NCBI GenBank assembly: GCA_022836915.1
Contig: CP094668.1
Location: forward strand, 1,364,001 to 1,428,000
Length of the DNA stretch: 64,000 nt
Origin: Paenibacillus sp. OVF10
GTDB lineage: Bacteria; Bacillota; Bacilli; Paenibacillales; Paenibacillaceae
Direction of reading: 5' to 3'
The notes beneath the pieces were generated by a model. It did not search any database. It was not told the origin of the DNA and saw nothing but the letters and a program-made list of their open reading frames with translations. The translations under genes and the position numbers were made by a program. Within the stretch, counting starts at the first letter, position 1; each line of letters begins with the position of its first letter. This document shows, in pieces, positions 17,300 to 27,214 of this stretch.

Positions 17300-18547
17300 A
17301 TGGAAACTTCCCAGCGTTATACACCACTTCGTTTATACAGGCGAAGACGCAAAGAGCATTTCAGGGAACAGATGAAAAATCTCAGACTCGTCGTGGATTG
17401 GACGGTGTGGGTATATCTGCTTGTTCCGGGCCTACTCTATCTGATTGGGTGGTACACGAGTCTGTGGACCAAACCGCTGCCTGCATGGGCGACAGGATTA
17501 CCACTACCCGTACTGACCGGGTTGATCGACGTCGTTATGCTTACCGGTGGTGTGTTGATATTTGTGGAGGAAGCGGATGTATTGTTTCTGAAGTCAAGGC
17601 CGTTGTGGATGCGCACGTTAATGAGGCAAGGGCTCTACCGGTCCTGTCTGCAACATCTTGGCAAAATGTTGTTGATTACAGCGCTGACTGCTCCCCTGTG
17701 GTCCCGTGTCTATGAGATGTCGAATCTCCAGATTGCACTTATGGCTGTCTGGTTTGGTGCAGTAGCGTCATTTCAAGCCATAACACTACATATGACGAAG
17801 GTTCGACATACAGGATGGCGACGCTGGATTCAGATGATCCCTCTCGTCATTGGCATAGGTTATATGACCATTCATGCGACATCATGGATGTATGGACAGA
17901 CGTGGAAAATCATATTTGGAATCGTAATTATCATGCTTCTTCTGATTACAGTTGGACAGATGAGGCTGTTGATGAAGGGAACGTTTGAAGGGGATGTGCG
18001 GGAGGATCTGCGGAGCAGGCTACAGCTTACAGCTCTAATGTTAAGTCGGGCGGTGAGCAAGCCGAAAGCCCCACGAACACGGTCCATCATCTTCCGCAAA
18101 CCGCGTAAACTGTTACGCAATCGTTCCATCGCGAATCGGACAGCGGAGATTGCATTCAAGGCATTTTTCCGGAACTCGGCCACGATGAAATTGTATCTGC
18201 AGCTTGGAGGACTATCCATCGCAGCAGTTGCATTACCACCTTTTCCGGTCAATGTCATTGTGTGTGCGTTATTAATCATCATGTTGACGGTGATGTTTTA
18301 TCGTTCCTGGGATGTTTTTGCCACGTCCGACTATGTTCAGCTTATAACGTATGACTCGGAGGCGCTGCATCTTGCAGGTTCAATGATGGTTCGGATGTTG
18401 TTTGTCCCGATTGGCATTCTTATGGGATTCACGCTGGGATTGGCCTGGCTCGGCTGGATCGTCGGTATTCTGACAGCCGCAGGTGCGGTGGCCTTCGGAC
18501 TCTGCGTCTTATCTATTGCCGGATGGGTTCGGCTGACCCGGGCCTAA
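17300..18547 (+). CDS. ecsB: ABC transporter permease EcsB-like
   Basis: A 415-residue membrane protein with about eight or nine hydrophobic segments in two blocks (residues about 35-190 and 290-410) separated by a basic cytoplasmic loop rich in Arg (SKPKAPRTRSIIFRKPRKLLRNR). The N-terminus LYRRRRKEHFREQMKNLRLVVDW matches the positively charged, EcsB-typical start (R/K-R-x-x-H-F). It pairs with EcsA to form a complete transporter. Substrate is unknown even in B. subtilis. The operon contains only these two genes. Confidence 0.85.
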   Translation: METSQRYTPLRLYRRRRKEHFREQMKNLRLVVDWTVWVYLLVPGLLYLIGWYTSLWTKPLPAWATGLPLPVLTGLIDVVMLTGGVLIFVEEADVLFLKSRPLWMRTLMRQGLYRSCLQHLGKMLLITALTAPLWSRVYEMSNLQIALMAVWFGAVASFQAITLHMTKVRHTGWRRWIQMIPLVIGIGYMTIHATSWMYGQTWKIIFGIVIIMLLLITVGQMRLLMKGTFEGDVREDLRSRLQLTALMLSRAVSKPKAPRTRSIIFRKPRKLLRNRSIANRTAEIAFKAFFRNSATMKLYLQLGGLSIAAVALPPFPVNVIVCALLIIMLTVMFYRSWDVFATSDYVQLITYDSEALHLAGSMMVRMLFVPIGILMGFTLGLAWLGWIVGILTAAGAVAFGLCVLSIAGWVRLTRA

Positions 18548-18595
18548 AGGAATTCCTTTCTAAGTCAGAGCATATCGTGCGCTATATCTGCCCAT

Positions 18596-18645
18596 GCTAT
18601 AGAAGAAAGAATCTCATCTATGGATGATGAGAGATTAGCTATAGC
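18596..18645 (+). promoter_or_regulatory. Long hairpin directly upstream of a ribosome-binding site
   Basis: GCTATAG (18596-18602) pairs with CTATAGC (18639-18645), and inside this AATCTCATC pairs with GATGAGAGATT (two-base bulge). The AGGAGG of the next gene begins one base after the hairpin. No T-run follows, so this looks more like a leader structure than a terminator. Confidence 0.45.
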
Positions 18646-18657
18646 AAGGAGGAAGAG

Positions 18658-19044
18658 ATGATGATGGATAATAGCGAACTACAGGTGCACTTCTCAGACG
18701 GTTCAGCGTTGAATGCTGCCAGGGCAACCTTGGAGGAATTGGGATATAAGCCGTATCAGTCCGGCCCGCTGGAATTGTACATCCCCACAGATCGCCAAGA
18801 TCCTCAGTCTGCCGTAGAGATTGTACAATCTCATGGAGGAAGTGCCGTATTTGCCGCGCAAACGGAAGAACTGGATCAGTTTCAGAATATATCGATTCCG
18901 GCTCATCTCGTGAATGAGGACTGGAATGAGGGCTATGCGAGTGGAAACCAGGGAAGCCAGACGGAGCAAGGCAGACATAACTATAGCGATGACCCGACAT
19001 ACGATGATTCGGCTGATGGATTCTCAGGCAGTGTCAAAGCATAG
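18658..19044 (+). CDS. Hypothetical acidic protein
   Basis: A 126-128-residue protein, not recognised. The first 80 or so residues alternate strands and helices (LQVHFSDGSALNAARATLEELGYKP, then PLELYIPTDRQDPQSAVEIVQSHGG), a pattern resembling a small ferredoxin-like fold, while the last 45 are polar and glycine/aspartate-rich and probably disordered. Three ATG codons follow AGGAGG (18647-18652) in tandem; the second, at 18661, has the best spacing. It may be the third gene of the ecsAB transcription unit, but a hairpin lies between. Confidence 0.65.
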   Translation: MMMDNSELQVHFSDGSALNAARATLEELGYKPYQSGPLELYIPTDRQDPQSAVEIVQSHGGSAVFAAQTEELDQFQNISIPAHLVNEDWNEGYASGNQGSQTEQGRHNYSDDPTYDDSADGFSGSVKA

Positions 19045-19105
19045 AAGGGAAAAGATCACAAGTTAAGAGTGGTTCGTTCCGTCTTTCTAAAATGGCATAA
19101 TGCCC

Positions 19106-19147
19106 AAAAACCCCGATACTCCACAGATAGTGGATCTCGGGGTTTTT
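19106..19147 (+). terminator. Strong rho-independent terminator
   Basis: AAAAACCCCGA (19106-19116) and TCGGGGTTTTT (19137-19147) pair perfectly, with an inner CTCCAC/GTGGAT extension. It would work on both strands. Confidence 0.9.
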
Positions 19148-19201
19148 GACATCTGAAGCAATTCATCATGCGCTTAAAGTGTGTAATACCTAGTATTGAG
19201 A

Positions 19202-19411
19202 GTTCAAAAAGTTCGGTTTTCAGTACCGAGAAGATGGAATGAAGCTAGAAATGGAGTAGCGGAGTGTAGGGAAAACTACGTGAGCAACTACAATGTTTCT
19301 GAAGGAAACATACTTCGTAGGCATCAACCTATTTCGGCTGAATTTCATATTCGATGCTGATGATGCCATTAGGCATGATTCGTAATCAAAAGCGGACTTT
19401 TTGAACAACCT
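19202..19411 (+). repeat. Dispersed palindromic element, family 3, full-length copy
   Basis: Terminal inverted repeats GTTCAAAAAGT (19202-19212) and ACTTTTTGAAC (19396-19406) bound 205 bases with nested hairpins (TGTTTC/GGAAACA; CTACG/CGTAG). The first 40 bases and the last 15 recur at 25279-25330, where the middle is deleted. There is no open frame inside, so it resembles a non-autonomous miniature element or an extragenic palindrome. It lies between convergent genes. Confidence 0.7.
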
Positions 19412-19415
19412 CTAT

Positions 19416-20683
19416 TTATAGTTTAGCGTGTTTATATTCAGCTGCATGCATGCCAGCCGTATATCCCGTTGAGAATGCAGCGGTGATATTATACCCTCCG
19501 GTGTAGCCGTGAATATCCAGAACTTCACCGCAAAAGAATAGTCCAGGCAGCAGCTTGGATTCCATCGTTTTTGGGTATATCTCCTTTAAGTGGATTCCTC
19601 CCCCAGTGACAAAGGCTTCTTTGAGCGATCTCGTTCCGTCTGCACGGAAGGTAAAAGCTTTCATTAGCCCGCACAAGTTGCTTAACATACCTTTAGGAAA
19701 ATGGTGGAACGTGAGGTCATCGCTGATCTCTGCCCGTTTCATCATTAATGGAATCATGCGCTCTGGAACCCATGTTTTCAGTATGTTTTTGACAGCCTTG
19801 CGGGACTCTTGTTCCAATACCTGCTGAACCTGTGCTTCCAATGCACCTGGGGACAGCTCCGGTAACAGATCAATGCTCATGATGACCTGTGGGTTTCCAG
19901 ACTTCATCTGAACCTTGCGGATAAATTGGCTACAACGCAGTGCAACCGGTCCAGACACTCCAAAATGCGTGAAGATCATATCCCCCGATGGGAGATGACG
20001 GTTTTTCCTTTGGCGTCCAATACAGATAAGCCGATATCCCTCAAAGACAAACCTTGCAGTTCTTTGGATTGAATCCAACTCTCCCCAGACACAATAGGCA
20101 CTTCGGTTGGATATAACTCCGTAATCGTGTGCCCCGCAGCCTCAGCCCAGGGGTAACCATCTCCGGTTGATCCGGTTTGGGGTACGGATTTGCCACCAGT
20201 AGCGATAATGACAGAGCGTCCAAGGATCGTTTTACCTGAGAGCAATTTAACACCCTGTACGTGCTGACCGTTCTGAATGAGTTCCTTAACCGGTTCTTTG
20301 GTACGAATCTCAACGCCGAGGGAGACAATTTTGCCTACCAGCGCATCCACAACGGTTTTTGCTTTATCGGTTACAGGGAACATTCTGCCGTTGTCTTCTT
20401 CTTTCAGGGCAATTCCGAGATTCTCGAAGAAACGCATGATTCCCTGGTTGTCCAGATTTTGAAACGAACTATATAAAAAGCGTCCATTACCCGGAATATG
20501 TCGGATGAGTTCATCCGTTTCCTTGGCATTGGTTACATTGCAGCGACCTCCGCCAGAGATGCCGAGTTTACGACCCAGTTGATCTCCTTTATCCAGCAGA
20601 AGCACGGAGGCTCCATGCTCGGCAGCAGCAACGCAAGCCATCAGGCCCGCAGATCCACCACCAATTACAATGACATCATACAT
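19416..20683 (-). CDS. BaiN/HI0933-family FAD-dependent oxidoreductase (frameshifted)
   Basis: Read across one lost base this is a 422-residue flavoprotein of the HI0933/YtfP group. The N-terminus [22 protein letters not shown] is the FAD dinucleotide fold, [16 protein letters not shown] is the family signature, and [15 protein letters not shown] and the C-terminal [19 protein letters not shown] complete the FAD site. The break is in a C-run at 19982-19986 (plus strand): HRG is followed out of frame by [12 protein letters not shown]. Biochemical role in Firmicutes is unclear; BaiN in clostridia reduces bile-acid intermediates, but that should not be assumed here. ATG 20683 is preceded by AGAGGGTAATAAC. 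Confidence 0.83.
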
Positions 20684-20879
20684 ATGTTATTACCCTCTTT
20701 TTTCATTGATTTTGTCTGTTTTACGTAAAAATGTGTCTACTCCTGGCTTTTTCTGAAATATAATGGAGTTATGAGCAGTTCTATTGTGCAGTCTTAAGGG
20801 ATATATTGTAATATACTGTCGCCTATGTTTTAATCAGAAATACATGAGGGAATGTGCAGGCAGAGGAGGAGATGGCATT

Positions 20880-22573
20880 GTGGTTGCGTTAAAGGACATG
20901 CTTTTACAAGTACTGCTGGCAGGGTCGGCGGTATATCTGATTCCCTTATTCCGTCTGGTACTTTCCAAGCGGGCTATTGCCAGAATGGAACATGCCGGAA
21001 TCGTTCATACCAGTTTTGCTGTGACAAGTGTCGCTAGCATGTTATTGTGTCTGCTGTTTGCGCTCGATGCAAGCCCGGTGGCTGTGCCCATCTCATTAAG
21101 CATCGTACCTGTGATACTTGTTATTTTGTATTGTAAGTCCGCTATAGGCGCAACGCTGTCCATTCTACATATTCTCTTCTATTTTCTTTTTGCGCATTCC
21201 TATGATCTGTACGGATTTCTCCTTCATACGGGCATTCTTCTCTATCCTATTGTATGGTTGTCTGCCAAACGATTCAAGCATAATACACCTTCACGCAAAA
21301 TGGCGATCCTCATCATCCTGATTACAATGGAACTGATTGTAACGAGTCTGTTATGGATCGCATCCTCCAGAATGAATCCACATACTCTGCGACCTACATG
21401 ATACTTACAGCACTTGGATATACCGCTGGAGCCATTGTTGCGGGCAGTCTGAGTCTGCTATGGCTGGAACGGATGAAGCACTATCGCGGGCTGGAGCAGC
21501 ATCTCTCGGAAGTCCACCACCGATACATAGCCGAAACGGAGAAACTTCATCAGATTCTGAATGCAGTGCCTCTCTCCATTGCTACCGTAGATAAACAAGG
21601 CACAGTCATGTTTGTCAATGAGATGATGGAGCAAACCGCAAGGGAGCAGCTACCTTGTACCTCCACGCCTGATCTCATTGGACAGCCTGCCAGTCAATTT
21701 GTTGAACAAGGTCAGGCTGATAAGATGGATAAAAGCATTCGCAGAGCCATCGTTCATGGTGAGATTAGTGGGTTGACCGTTCGTTACGGTGCATACGTAT
21801 TTCAGTCCCGAACCGTACCGATCTATGCCTTTTCAACAGAGTCTGCGAGAGAAGTTACAGGAGCCATGCTGATCATTCAGGATATCACGGAGCTTGAGAT
21901 GTTGCGAAGTGAACTGGATAATGTGGATCGTCTCAGTCTGGTGGGGCAGATGGCTGCAAGCATTACGCATGAGGTGCGTAATCCAATGGCGGTTGTGCGG
22001 GGTTTTCTTCAACTTATGCAGGAAAAGAGTCCTGACTCCCTCGATCACTATTACCGGATCGTTCTGGAAGAGCTGGACCGGGCCAACAGTATCATTAATG
22101 ATTTCTTGTCTTTGGCTCAGAATCGTATTGCCGAGAAAGAAGAATCCCAGTTGCACGATATCATACATGAACTGAGTCCATTGTTATGGGCGGATGCGAA
22201 CCTGCGTGGTCAGAGTATTGAACTCATGTTGGCCCATAATGTGCCGAAGCTGCATCTCAATTCTAAGGAAATCAAACAGGTGGTGTTGAACCTGGCCCGT
22301 AACGGGATGGAAGCCATGAATGAGAAGGGCGTGCTTACGCTGGAGACACGGATAGTGGATGATAAAGTGGAACTGTGTGTACGTGACACAGGACCTGGTC
22401 TACCCAGAGTGAAGAAGGAAAAGCTGTTTGAACCTTTCTATACGACAAAAGCCAAAGGAACCGGACTTGGATTGTCCATGTGCCTAAGTATTGTGGAACG
22501 ACATAATGGAACCATTACTGTGGAATCGGAGGAAGGCCAGGGCACGACCTTCAAAGTGGCATTTGAACGTTAG
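20880..22573 (+). CDS. Sensor histidine kinase, sporulation-kinase (KinA-E) type (frameshifted)
   Basis: Read across one lost base (about 21349-21353) this is a 564-residue membrane kinase. GTG 20880 has GAGGAGGAG upstream. Five or six membrane helices occupy residues 5-180. A PAS domain follows (ILNAVPLSIATVDKQGTVMFVN), then the HisKA box (MAASITHEVRNPMAVVRGFLQLM, phospho-acceptor His in THEVRNP) and an ATPase domain with NGMEAMN, DTGPGLP and GTGLGLSM. The H-box context is that of the B. subtilis phosphorelay kinases KinA-KinE, and no response regulator is adjacent. Both points suggest an orphan kinase feeding Spo0F, by inference. Confidence 0.82.
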
Positions 22574-22794
22574 TCATTCAGCATATTTTGCCAGACATTG
22601 AGACATAATATTATGGAAGAGGCCTTTCCGCAGGCGGTTTCTGAATCTTGCTTTCATTGCTTATGGATGTATAATAGGAATAGCACATCATTACATCCAT
22701 AATGTTCGATATGAATGTAACGTTGTTTTGGAGAGTTATTCGCCTTTAATTCTATCGAGATCATAGAACAACCATTTATAAGGAGTGAAACCGA

Positions 22795-23229
22795 ATGTCG
22801 ATGTCATTTGATCAATACATGAAAGATATGGTTCAACCCATGCGGGATGAGTTAACTCGTCTAGGAATCCAGGAGTTGCGTACTCCTGAAGAAGTGGAAG
22901 CAAGTCTGCCGGATGCAAAAGGAACAGCGCTGGTTGTCATTAACTCTGTCTGCGGATGTGCCGCAGGTCAATGTCGCCCAGGTGTGTCCCAAGCACTTCA
23001 GCACGATATTACACCGGATCACCTGTACACTGTATTTGCTGGTCAGGACAAAGAAGCAACTGCAAAAGCACGTGAATTCTTTGCACCGTATCCTCCATCT
23101 TCACCGTCCATCGCTCTGATGAAAGACGGAGAACTCGTTCACTTTATCGAGCGTCATCAAGTGGAAGACCGTTCTGCAGAGGATATTGCGGCTGATCTCA
23201 AAAGTGCATTTGACCGTTACTGCCGTTAA
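22795..23229 (+). CDS. BrxA/BrxB-family bacilliredoxin
   Basis: A 144-residue thioredoxin-fold protein of the YphP/YqiW family (formerly DUF1094). It carries the C-G-C redox motif in NSVCGCAAGQCRPG at about residue 53. Bacilliredoxins remove bacillithiol from S-bacillithiolated proteins after oxidative stress, so the organism is expected to make bacillithiol. AAGGAG lies ten bases before ATG 22795. It is a single-gene unit with its own terminator. Which paralogue (BrxA or BrxB) it represents is not decided. Confidence 0.92.
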   Translation: MSMSFDQYMKDMVQPMRDELTRLGIQELRTPEEVEASLPDAKGTALVVINSVCGCAAGQCRPGVSQALQHDITPDHLYTVFAGQDKEATAKAREFFAPYPPSSPSIALMKDGELVHFIERHQVEDRSAEDIAADLKSAFDRYCR

Positions 23230-23241
23230 TTCGCTCCATAG

Positions 23242-23279
23242 AACGCCCCGCCCTTCGGATCACCGATGCCGGGGCGTTT
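23242..23279 (+). terminator. Rho-independent terminator after the bacilliredoxin gene
   Basis: AACGCCCCG (23242-23250) pairs with CGGGGCGTT (23270-23278), followed by TTCATTTT. Confidence 0.85.
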
Positions 23280-23367
23280 CATTTTGGATAGATAAGGTTA
23301 TTGAACCATTCGGACCTTTCAAGCTGGACATCAAATTTCATTCATTTAGAAACGGGGTGTGTGAACG

Positions 23368-24176
23368 ATGAGTTTGCAACAACAGATCATCGCTGAATTG
23401 AAGGTTAAACCAAGCATTAATGAGGAAGAGGAAGTACGCAAGCGTGTTGATTTTCTGAAGACGTATGTGAAAAATGCGGGTGCCAAGGGTTTGCTGATTG
23501 CGATCAGTGGCGGTATTGACAGTGCGGTGGCTACGGCGCTTTGCAAAAAGCGACGGACGAGCTCACGCAAGAGAACAACCAAGAGTACAAAACGCTTGGT
23601 GTGTTCCAACCTTATGGTGAACAATCCGATATCGATCACAGCTACGCGGTAGCCAAAGCATACGATCTGAAGCATGTCGTGGAAACCAATATCGAAGATG
23701 CAGTTAACGAGATTGCGCTGGAAGTGGAGCAAGGTTTCAAATCTTTGGGCAGCCCACGCCATATGACTCACCAAGGCAAAGGTAATGTTAAGGCGAGAAC
23801 TCGTATGGTTATGCAATATGCGCTTTCGTTTGAAGAAAACCTGCTCGTTGTAGGTACGGATCATGCGTCCGAAGCCATCACGGGCTTCTATACCAAATGG
23901 GGCGACGGTGCTGTGGATATTACACCACTGAGCACCCTGAACAAACGTCAGGTACGCCAGCTGGCAGCATATCTGAACGTGCCACAGGCTATTTTGGACA
24001 AAGCACCATCGGCAGGACTGTGGGAAGGTCAGACGGACGAAGATGAGCTGGGAATTTCGTATGAAGCGAACAGCGACTATCTCGAAGGCAAACAGATCGA
24101 TCCGGCTGCACAAGAGCGCCTCGAAGCGTTCTATACGCGCACACATCACAAACGCAATGCCATTCCTGGTATCTAA
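23368..24176 (+). CDS. nadE: Ammonia-dependent NAD synthetase NadE (frameshifted)
   Basis: Read across one lost base this is a 269-residue NAD(+) synthetase (B. subtilis NadE is 272), making NAD from deamido-NAD, ATP and ammonia. The ATP pyrophosphatase loop [39 protein letters not shown] and [17 protein letters not shown] are all present. The break lies in the A-run 23545-23549: CTT TGC AAA AAG loses frame where [11 protein letters not shown] is expected. NadE is essential in most bacteria and the rest of the protein is fully conserved, so this is strong evidence that the shift is a sequence error and not decay. AACGGGGTG precedes ATG 23368. Confidence 0.9.
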
Positions 24177-24213
24177 TACGGATGGATGAGCATGATCGTT
24201 ATATAGGGAATGC

Positions 24214-24247
24214 AAAAAGAGTCACTGCTCACGCAGTGACTCTTTTT
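24214..24247. terminator. Bidirectional terminator between nadE and the hydrolase gene
   Basis: A perfect stem-loop, AAAAAGAGTCACTGC (24214-24228) with GCAGTGACTCTTTTT (24233-24247), serves the convergent genes on both sides. Confidence 0.92.
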
Positions 24248-24302
24248 GTTATGTGGAACGAGAAATCGCAAAAATCCAGGTGACTACTATATTAAAGATG
24301 AG

Positions 24303-25116
24303 TTACCTATTCCAGTCTTTGATCTGTTGTAGGGTTTGGGTGATGGCTTGCTCCAGTTGCGGAGTGGTTTCTTTAAATGGATGTACCGTATTAAAGGTGT
24401 GGTTCCCTTCGGGTATCTGGTGCCATGGGATATCAGGGCGTGCTTGCACAAGTGCGGCAGAACCGTCACGCAGACGTTGGGGATCTTCTGTTCCCTGAAT
24501 GAGTGCGACTCGCACAGGTGAAGAAGCCAAGCGATCAATGATAGCGTAACGTTCGCTATGCTTGTCCAGGTCTTCCAGAATAGCCACGTCCAGTGGCATC
24601 TGCTGGCCTGTTCGTCCGTTAACGACATGGCTGCGGCCATGCGTACGCATTTCTTCTTTTGCTCTGTTGTGAAGAGATCCAGATTGGTTACGCCATTCCA
24701 GGAGATGACACCTGCCACCTGCTCGGGATGATCCAGTGCATAGACGAGACTTACGCCCGCACCGCGGCTGTGGCCAACCAGGTATACAGGAAGTCGAGTG
24801 AGTTCAGGTTGTGTAGCCACATGTTCCAGTACCAGGGCCAGATCGGCAAGCTCCCGGCTGTAGGTATTCACTGCGAACTTTTCAAGTTCAGAGAATTGCT
24901 CCAGATATTCGCCGATACCGTTGTGAGAGAAATTAAAGGTCAGCACATGATGTGTCTGGCTTAGCTGTGAAGCTGCGTAGGGGAACATGCCCCAGTCTTT
25001 GAAGCCTTTGTATCCGTGAGCCAGAATGATGACGCCTTGAGCGGATTGTTGTGCAGGGAAAAGTCTCCGCGAATGATCGCATCTACGTCAGTGGGCAATT
25101 CAAAAGTTATGGGCAT
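24303..25116 (-). CDS. Alpha/beta hydrolase (two frameshifts)
   Basis: Restoring two lost bases (about 25054 and about 24655) gives a 271-residue alpha/beta hydrolase. The oxyanion strand IILAHGYKGFKDWG, nucleophile elbow GHSRGAG, acid residue in IQGTEDPQR and the final histidine in PEGNHTFNTVHPF are all present and correctly spaced. The C-terminus is KDWNR. ATG 25116 has GGAGG ten bases upstream. The family contains esterases, acyl-peptide hydrolase-like and dienelactone hydrolase-like enzymes; the substrate cannot be told. It is transcribed alone and divergently from acpS. Confidence 0.78.
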
Positions 25117-25278
25117 TATTCAGACCTCCTAAGAATTTCAGACGATTCCTGATTCATATTTTAGCATATATGGGAATGCGGATAGGTACTCGCTTCTGAT
25201 CGCCCCTCCTGCTACAATAGAATACGTGTTCGGAGAGTTACGGATCATGTGATTGAATGGAGATCTTTTACAATGCAT

Positions 25279-25330
25279 GTTCAAAAAGAGTGGTTTTCAG
25301 TACCAAGAAGATGGAACTTTTGAACAACCT
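25279..25330 (+). repeat. Dispersed palindromic element, family 3, internally deleted copy
   Basis: GTTCAAAAAG (25279-25288) and CTTTTGAAC (25317-25325) are the ends. Between them GGTTTTCAGTACC, AAGAAGATGGAA matches the left part of the 19202 copy, after which the sequence jumps to the right end TTGAACAACCTCT. Confidence 0.7.
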
Positions 25331-25365
25331 CTTACAGTATAAAAGATTAAGCGGGTGAAGCGTTG

Positions 25366-25764
25366 ATGATATATGGCATTGGTAATGATGTGCTGGAGAT
25401 TGGACGTATGCGGAAGCTGCTGTCCGGTCGCCATGCGGAAGCATTTCTGAAACGAATTTTAACGCCAGCAGAGTGGGAGATCGCGGTTCGTCGTGGGAAG
25501 CGGATGACGGAGTTTGTATCCGGTCGATTTGCAGCGAAAGAAGCGGTGTCTAAGGCATTTGGCTGCGGTATTGGTGGTGTCATGGGTTTTACTGACATTG
25601 AGGTGTTGCCTGATGGGACAGGACGTCCAGTGGCCTCGCTGTCCAGTCAAGCCTGGGAACGTCTGCAGCTGCCATACGATAAGCAATATGATATTCATTT
25701 GAGCATTACGCATCAGACGGAATTGGCAGCGGCCTTTGCGATCGTAGAACAGATGGAAAAGTAG
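25366..25764 (+). CDS. acpS: Holo-[acyl-carrier-protein] synthase AcpS
   Basis: A 132-residue group I phosphopantetheinyl transferase that moves 4'-phosphopantetheine from CoA onto acyl carrier protein, essential for fatty acid synthesis. GIGNDVLEIGRM carries the metal-binding aspartate, RFAAKEAVSKAFG the second metal-binding glutamate and catalytic lysine, and HLSITHQTELAAAFAIVE closes the domain. ATG 25366 is chosen over the preceding TTG. The mutY gene starts 30 bases downstream and is probably co-transcribed. Confidence 0.93.
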   Translation: MIYGIGNDVLEIGRMRKLLSGRHAEAFLKRILTPAEWEIAVRRGKRMTEFVSGRFAAKEAVSKAFGCGIGGVMGFTDIEVLPDGTGRPVASLSSQAWERLQLPYDKQYDIHLSITHQTELAAAFAIVEQMEK

Positions 25765-25793
25765 CTAGCTTGGCAATAGGAGAGGACGGAACT

Positions 25794-27157
25794 ATGGGTT
25801 TACAGGAACAGAAACAACATTTCAGCGTGAATTTGCTGGACTGGTATATGGTCAACCGACGGGATTTGCCGTGGCGTCGCCACAACAATCCGTATTTCAC
25901 ATGGGTATCGGAGATTATGCTTCAGCAGACTCGGGTCGATACGGTAATTCCGTATTTCAATCGTTTTATCGGGAATTTCCCGACCGTGCAGGCGTTGGCG
26001 GAAGCACCCGAAGAGGATGTGTTGAAAAATTGGGAGGGACTCGGGTATTACTCCCGTGCACGTAATCTTCAGGCTGCCGCGAGACAAGTCATGGAGCTGC
26101 ACGGAGGAGAGATGCCTCAGGAGAAACAGGCTGTCTTTGCATTAAAAGGGGTGGGCCCGTATACTGCCGGGGCCATTCTCAGCATTGCCTTCAACCAGCC
26201 GCAGCCTGCGGTAGATGGCAATGTCATGCGGGTACTGTCCCGATACTTCCTCATCGATGAGGACATTATGAAGGGCAGCACCCGGGTGTTAATGGAAGAG
26301 CTCGCAGGAGAGCTCATTCCGGAAGGGCGGGCGCGTGATTTCAATCAGGCGCTGATGGAGCTTGGTGCGCTGGTGTGTACACCCAAAGCGCCGCACTGCC
26401 TGACTTGCCCGGTCATGGAGCAATGTTCCGGCCGTATCGCCGGAAGAGAGCTTACGCTGCCGGTTAAGACCAAGGCGAAGCCGCCGCGCCCTGAGCAGCG
26501 GCTGGTCGCGATTGTGGAGGGCCGCGGTGCTCATCGCGGCCAGTGCTAGTGCGCCAGCGCCCAGACACGGGCCTATTGGCCCGCATGTGGGAGCTGCCGC
26601 ATGTGCTCGCGGCGCCCGCCGCAGCGAGCAAGAAGGCAGCGCCGCTGGCGGATGAGCCGGCCATGGCATTGCTGGCCGGCAGTCTATGGGCGGAAGGCTT
26701 CGCTGCCCGCCCGGAAGGGCTGGCTACCCATGCGGAGCATGTGTTCAGCCACATTGTCTGGAGCCTGCAGGTGTACAAGTGTACCGAGCAGGACCAGAGC
26801 AGTGAGCTTCCGCTGATCGCAGCGGAAGCCAGAGCCGCCTACGATGCACAGGCGGCAACAAGGGAGGGCACAGCCTCATCATCAGCTGTGTCACCTGAGT
26901 CAGACACAACGCATTCATCGGAGCCGGGCACGCCTAGTGCGCAGAACATCTCAACATCGCTTAACGATGGAGAGATGTTGATGTCATCTGACGTTAGTGA
27001 TCCTGCGCTGAGCACGCTGACACTGACAGGTAAAGGTGATGGCTTGACCTACCGCTGGATCGGTCCGGAAGATATGGACAAGATGGCATTCCCCAACATA
27101 TTTCTGAAGCTGATCAGCAGTTATTTTGCTGGTGCGTATGATCAAGTGAATAATTAA
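25794..27157 (+). CDS. mutY: A/G-specific adenine glycosylase MutY with long linker (frameshifted)
   Basis: Read across one lost base (about 26541-26544) this is a 454-residue MutY, which removes adenine paired with 8-oxoguanine. The catalytic Glu lies in EIMLQQTRVDTV, the helix-hairpin-helix in LKGVGPYTAGAI with Asp in AVDGNVMR, and the [4Fe-4S] cysteines in CTPKAPHCLTCPVMEQC (C-x6-C-x2-C-x5-C). The C-terminal NUDIX-like 8-oxoG recognition domain starts VLVRQRPDTGLLARMWELPH. It is about 90 residues longer than usual because of Ala-rich (residues about 265-285) and Ser/Thr/Glu-rich (about 345-410) inserts. The 26.4-26.9 kb stretch is visibly richer in G+C than its surroundings. GGAGAGGACGG precedes ATG 25794. 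Confidence 0.9.
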
Positions 27158-27214
27158 ATGGTGGAGCTAAGGAACTCCAGAGGTCCTATCATGTGGATAT
27201 ACCACAATTATAAA

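Noticed and set aside
22736..22918. A minus-strand frame of 60 codons opposite the bacilliredoxin gene
   Set aside because: Shadow of the bacilliredoxin coding sequence; no upstream site.
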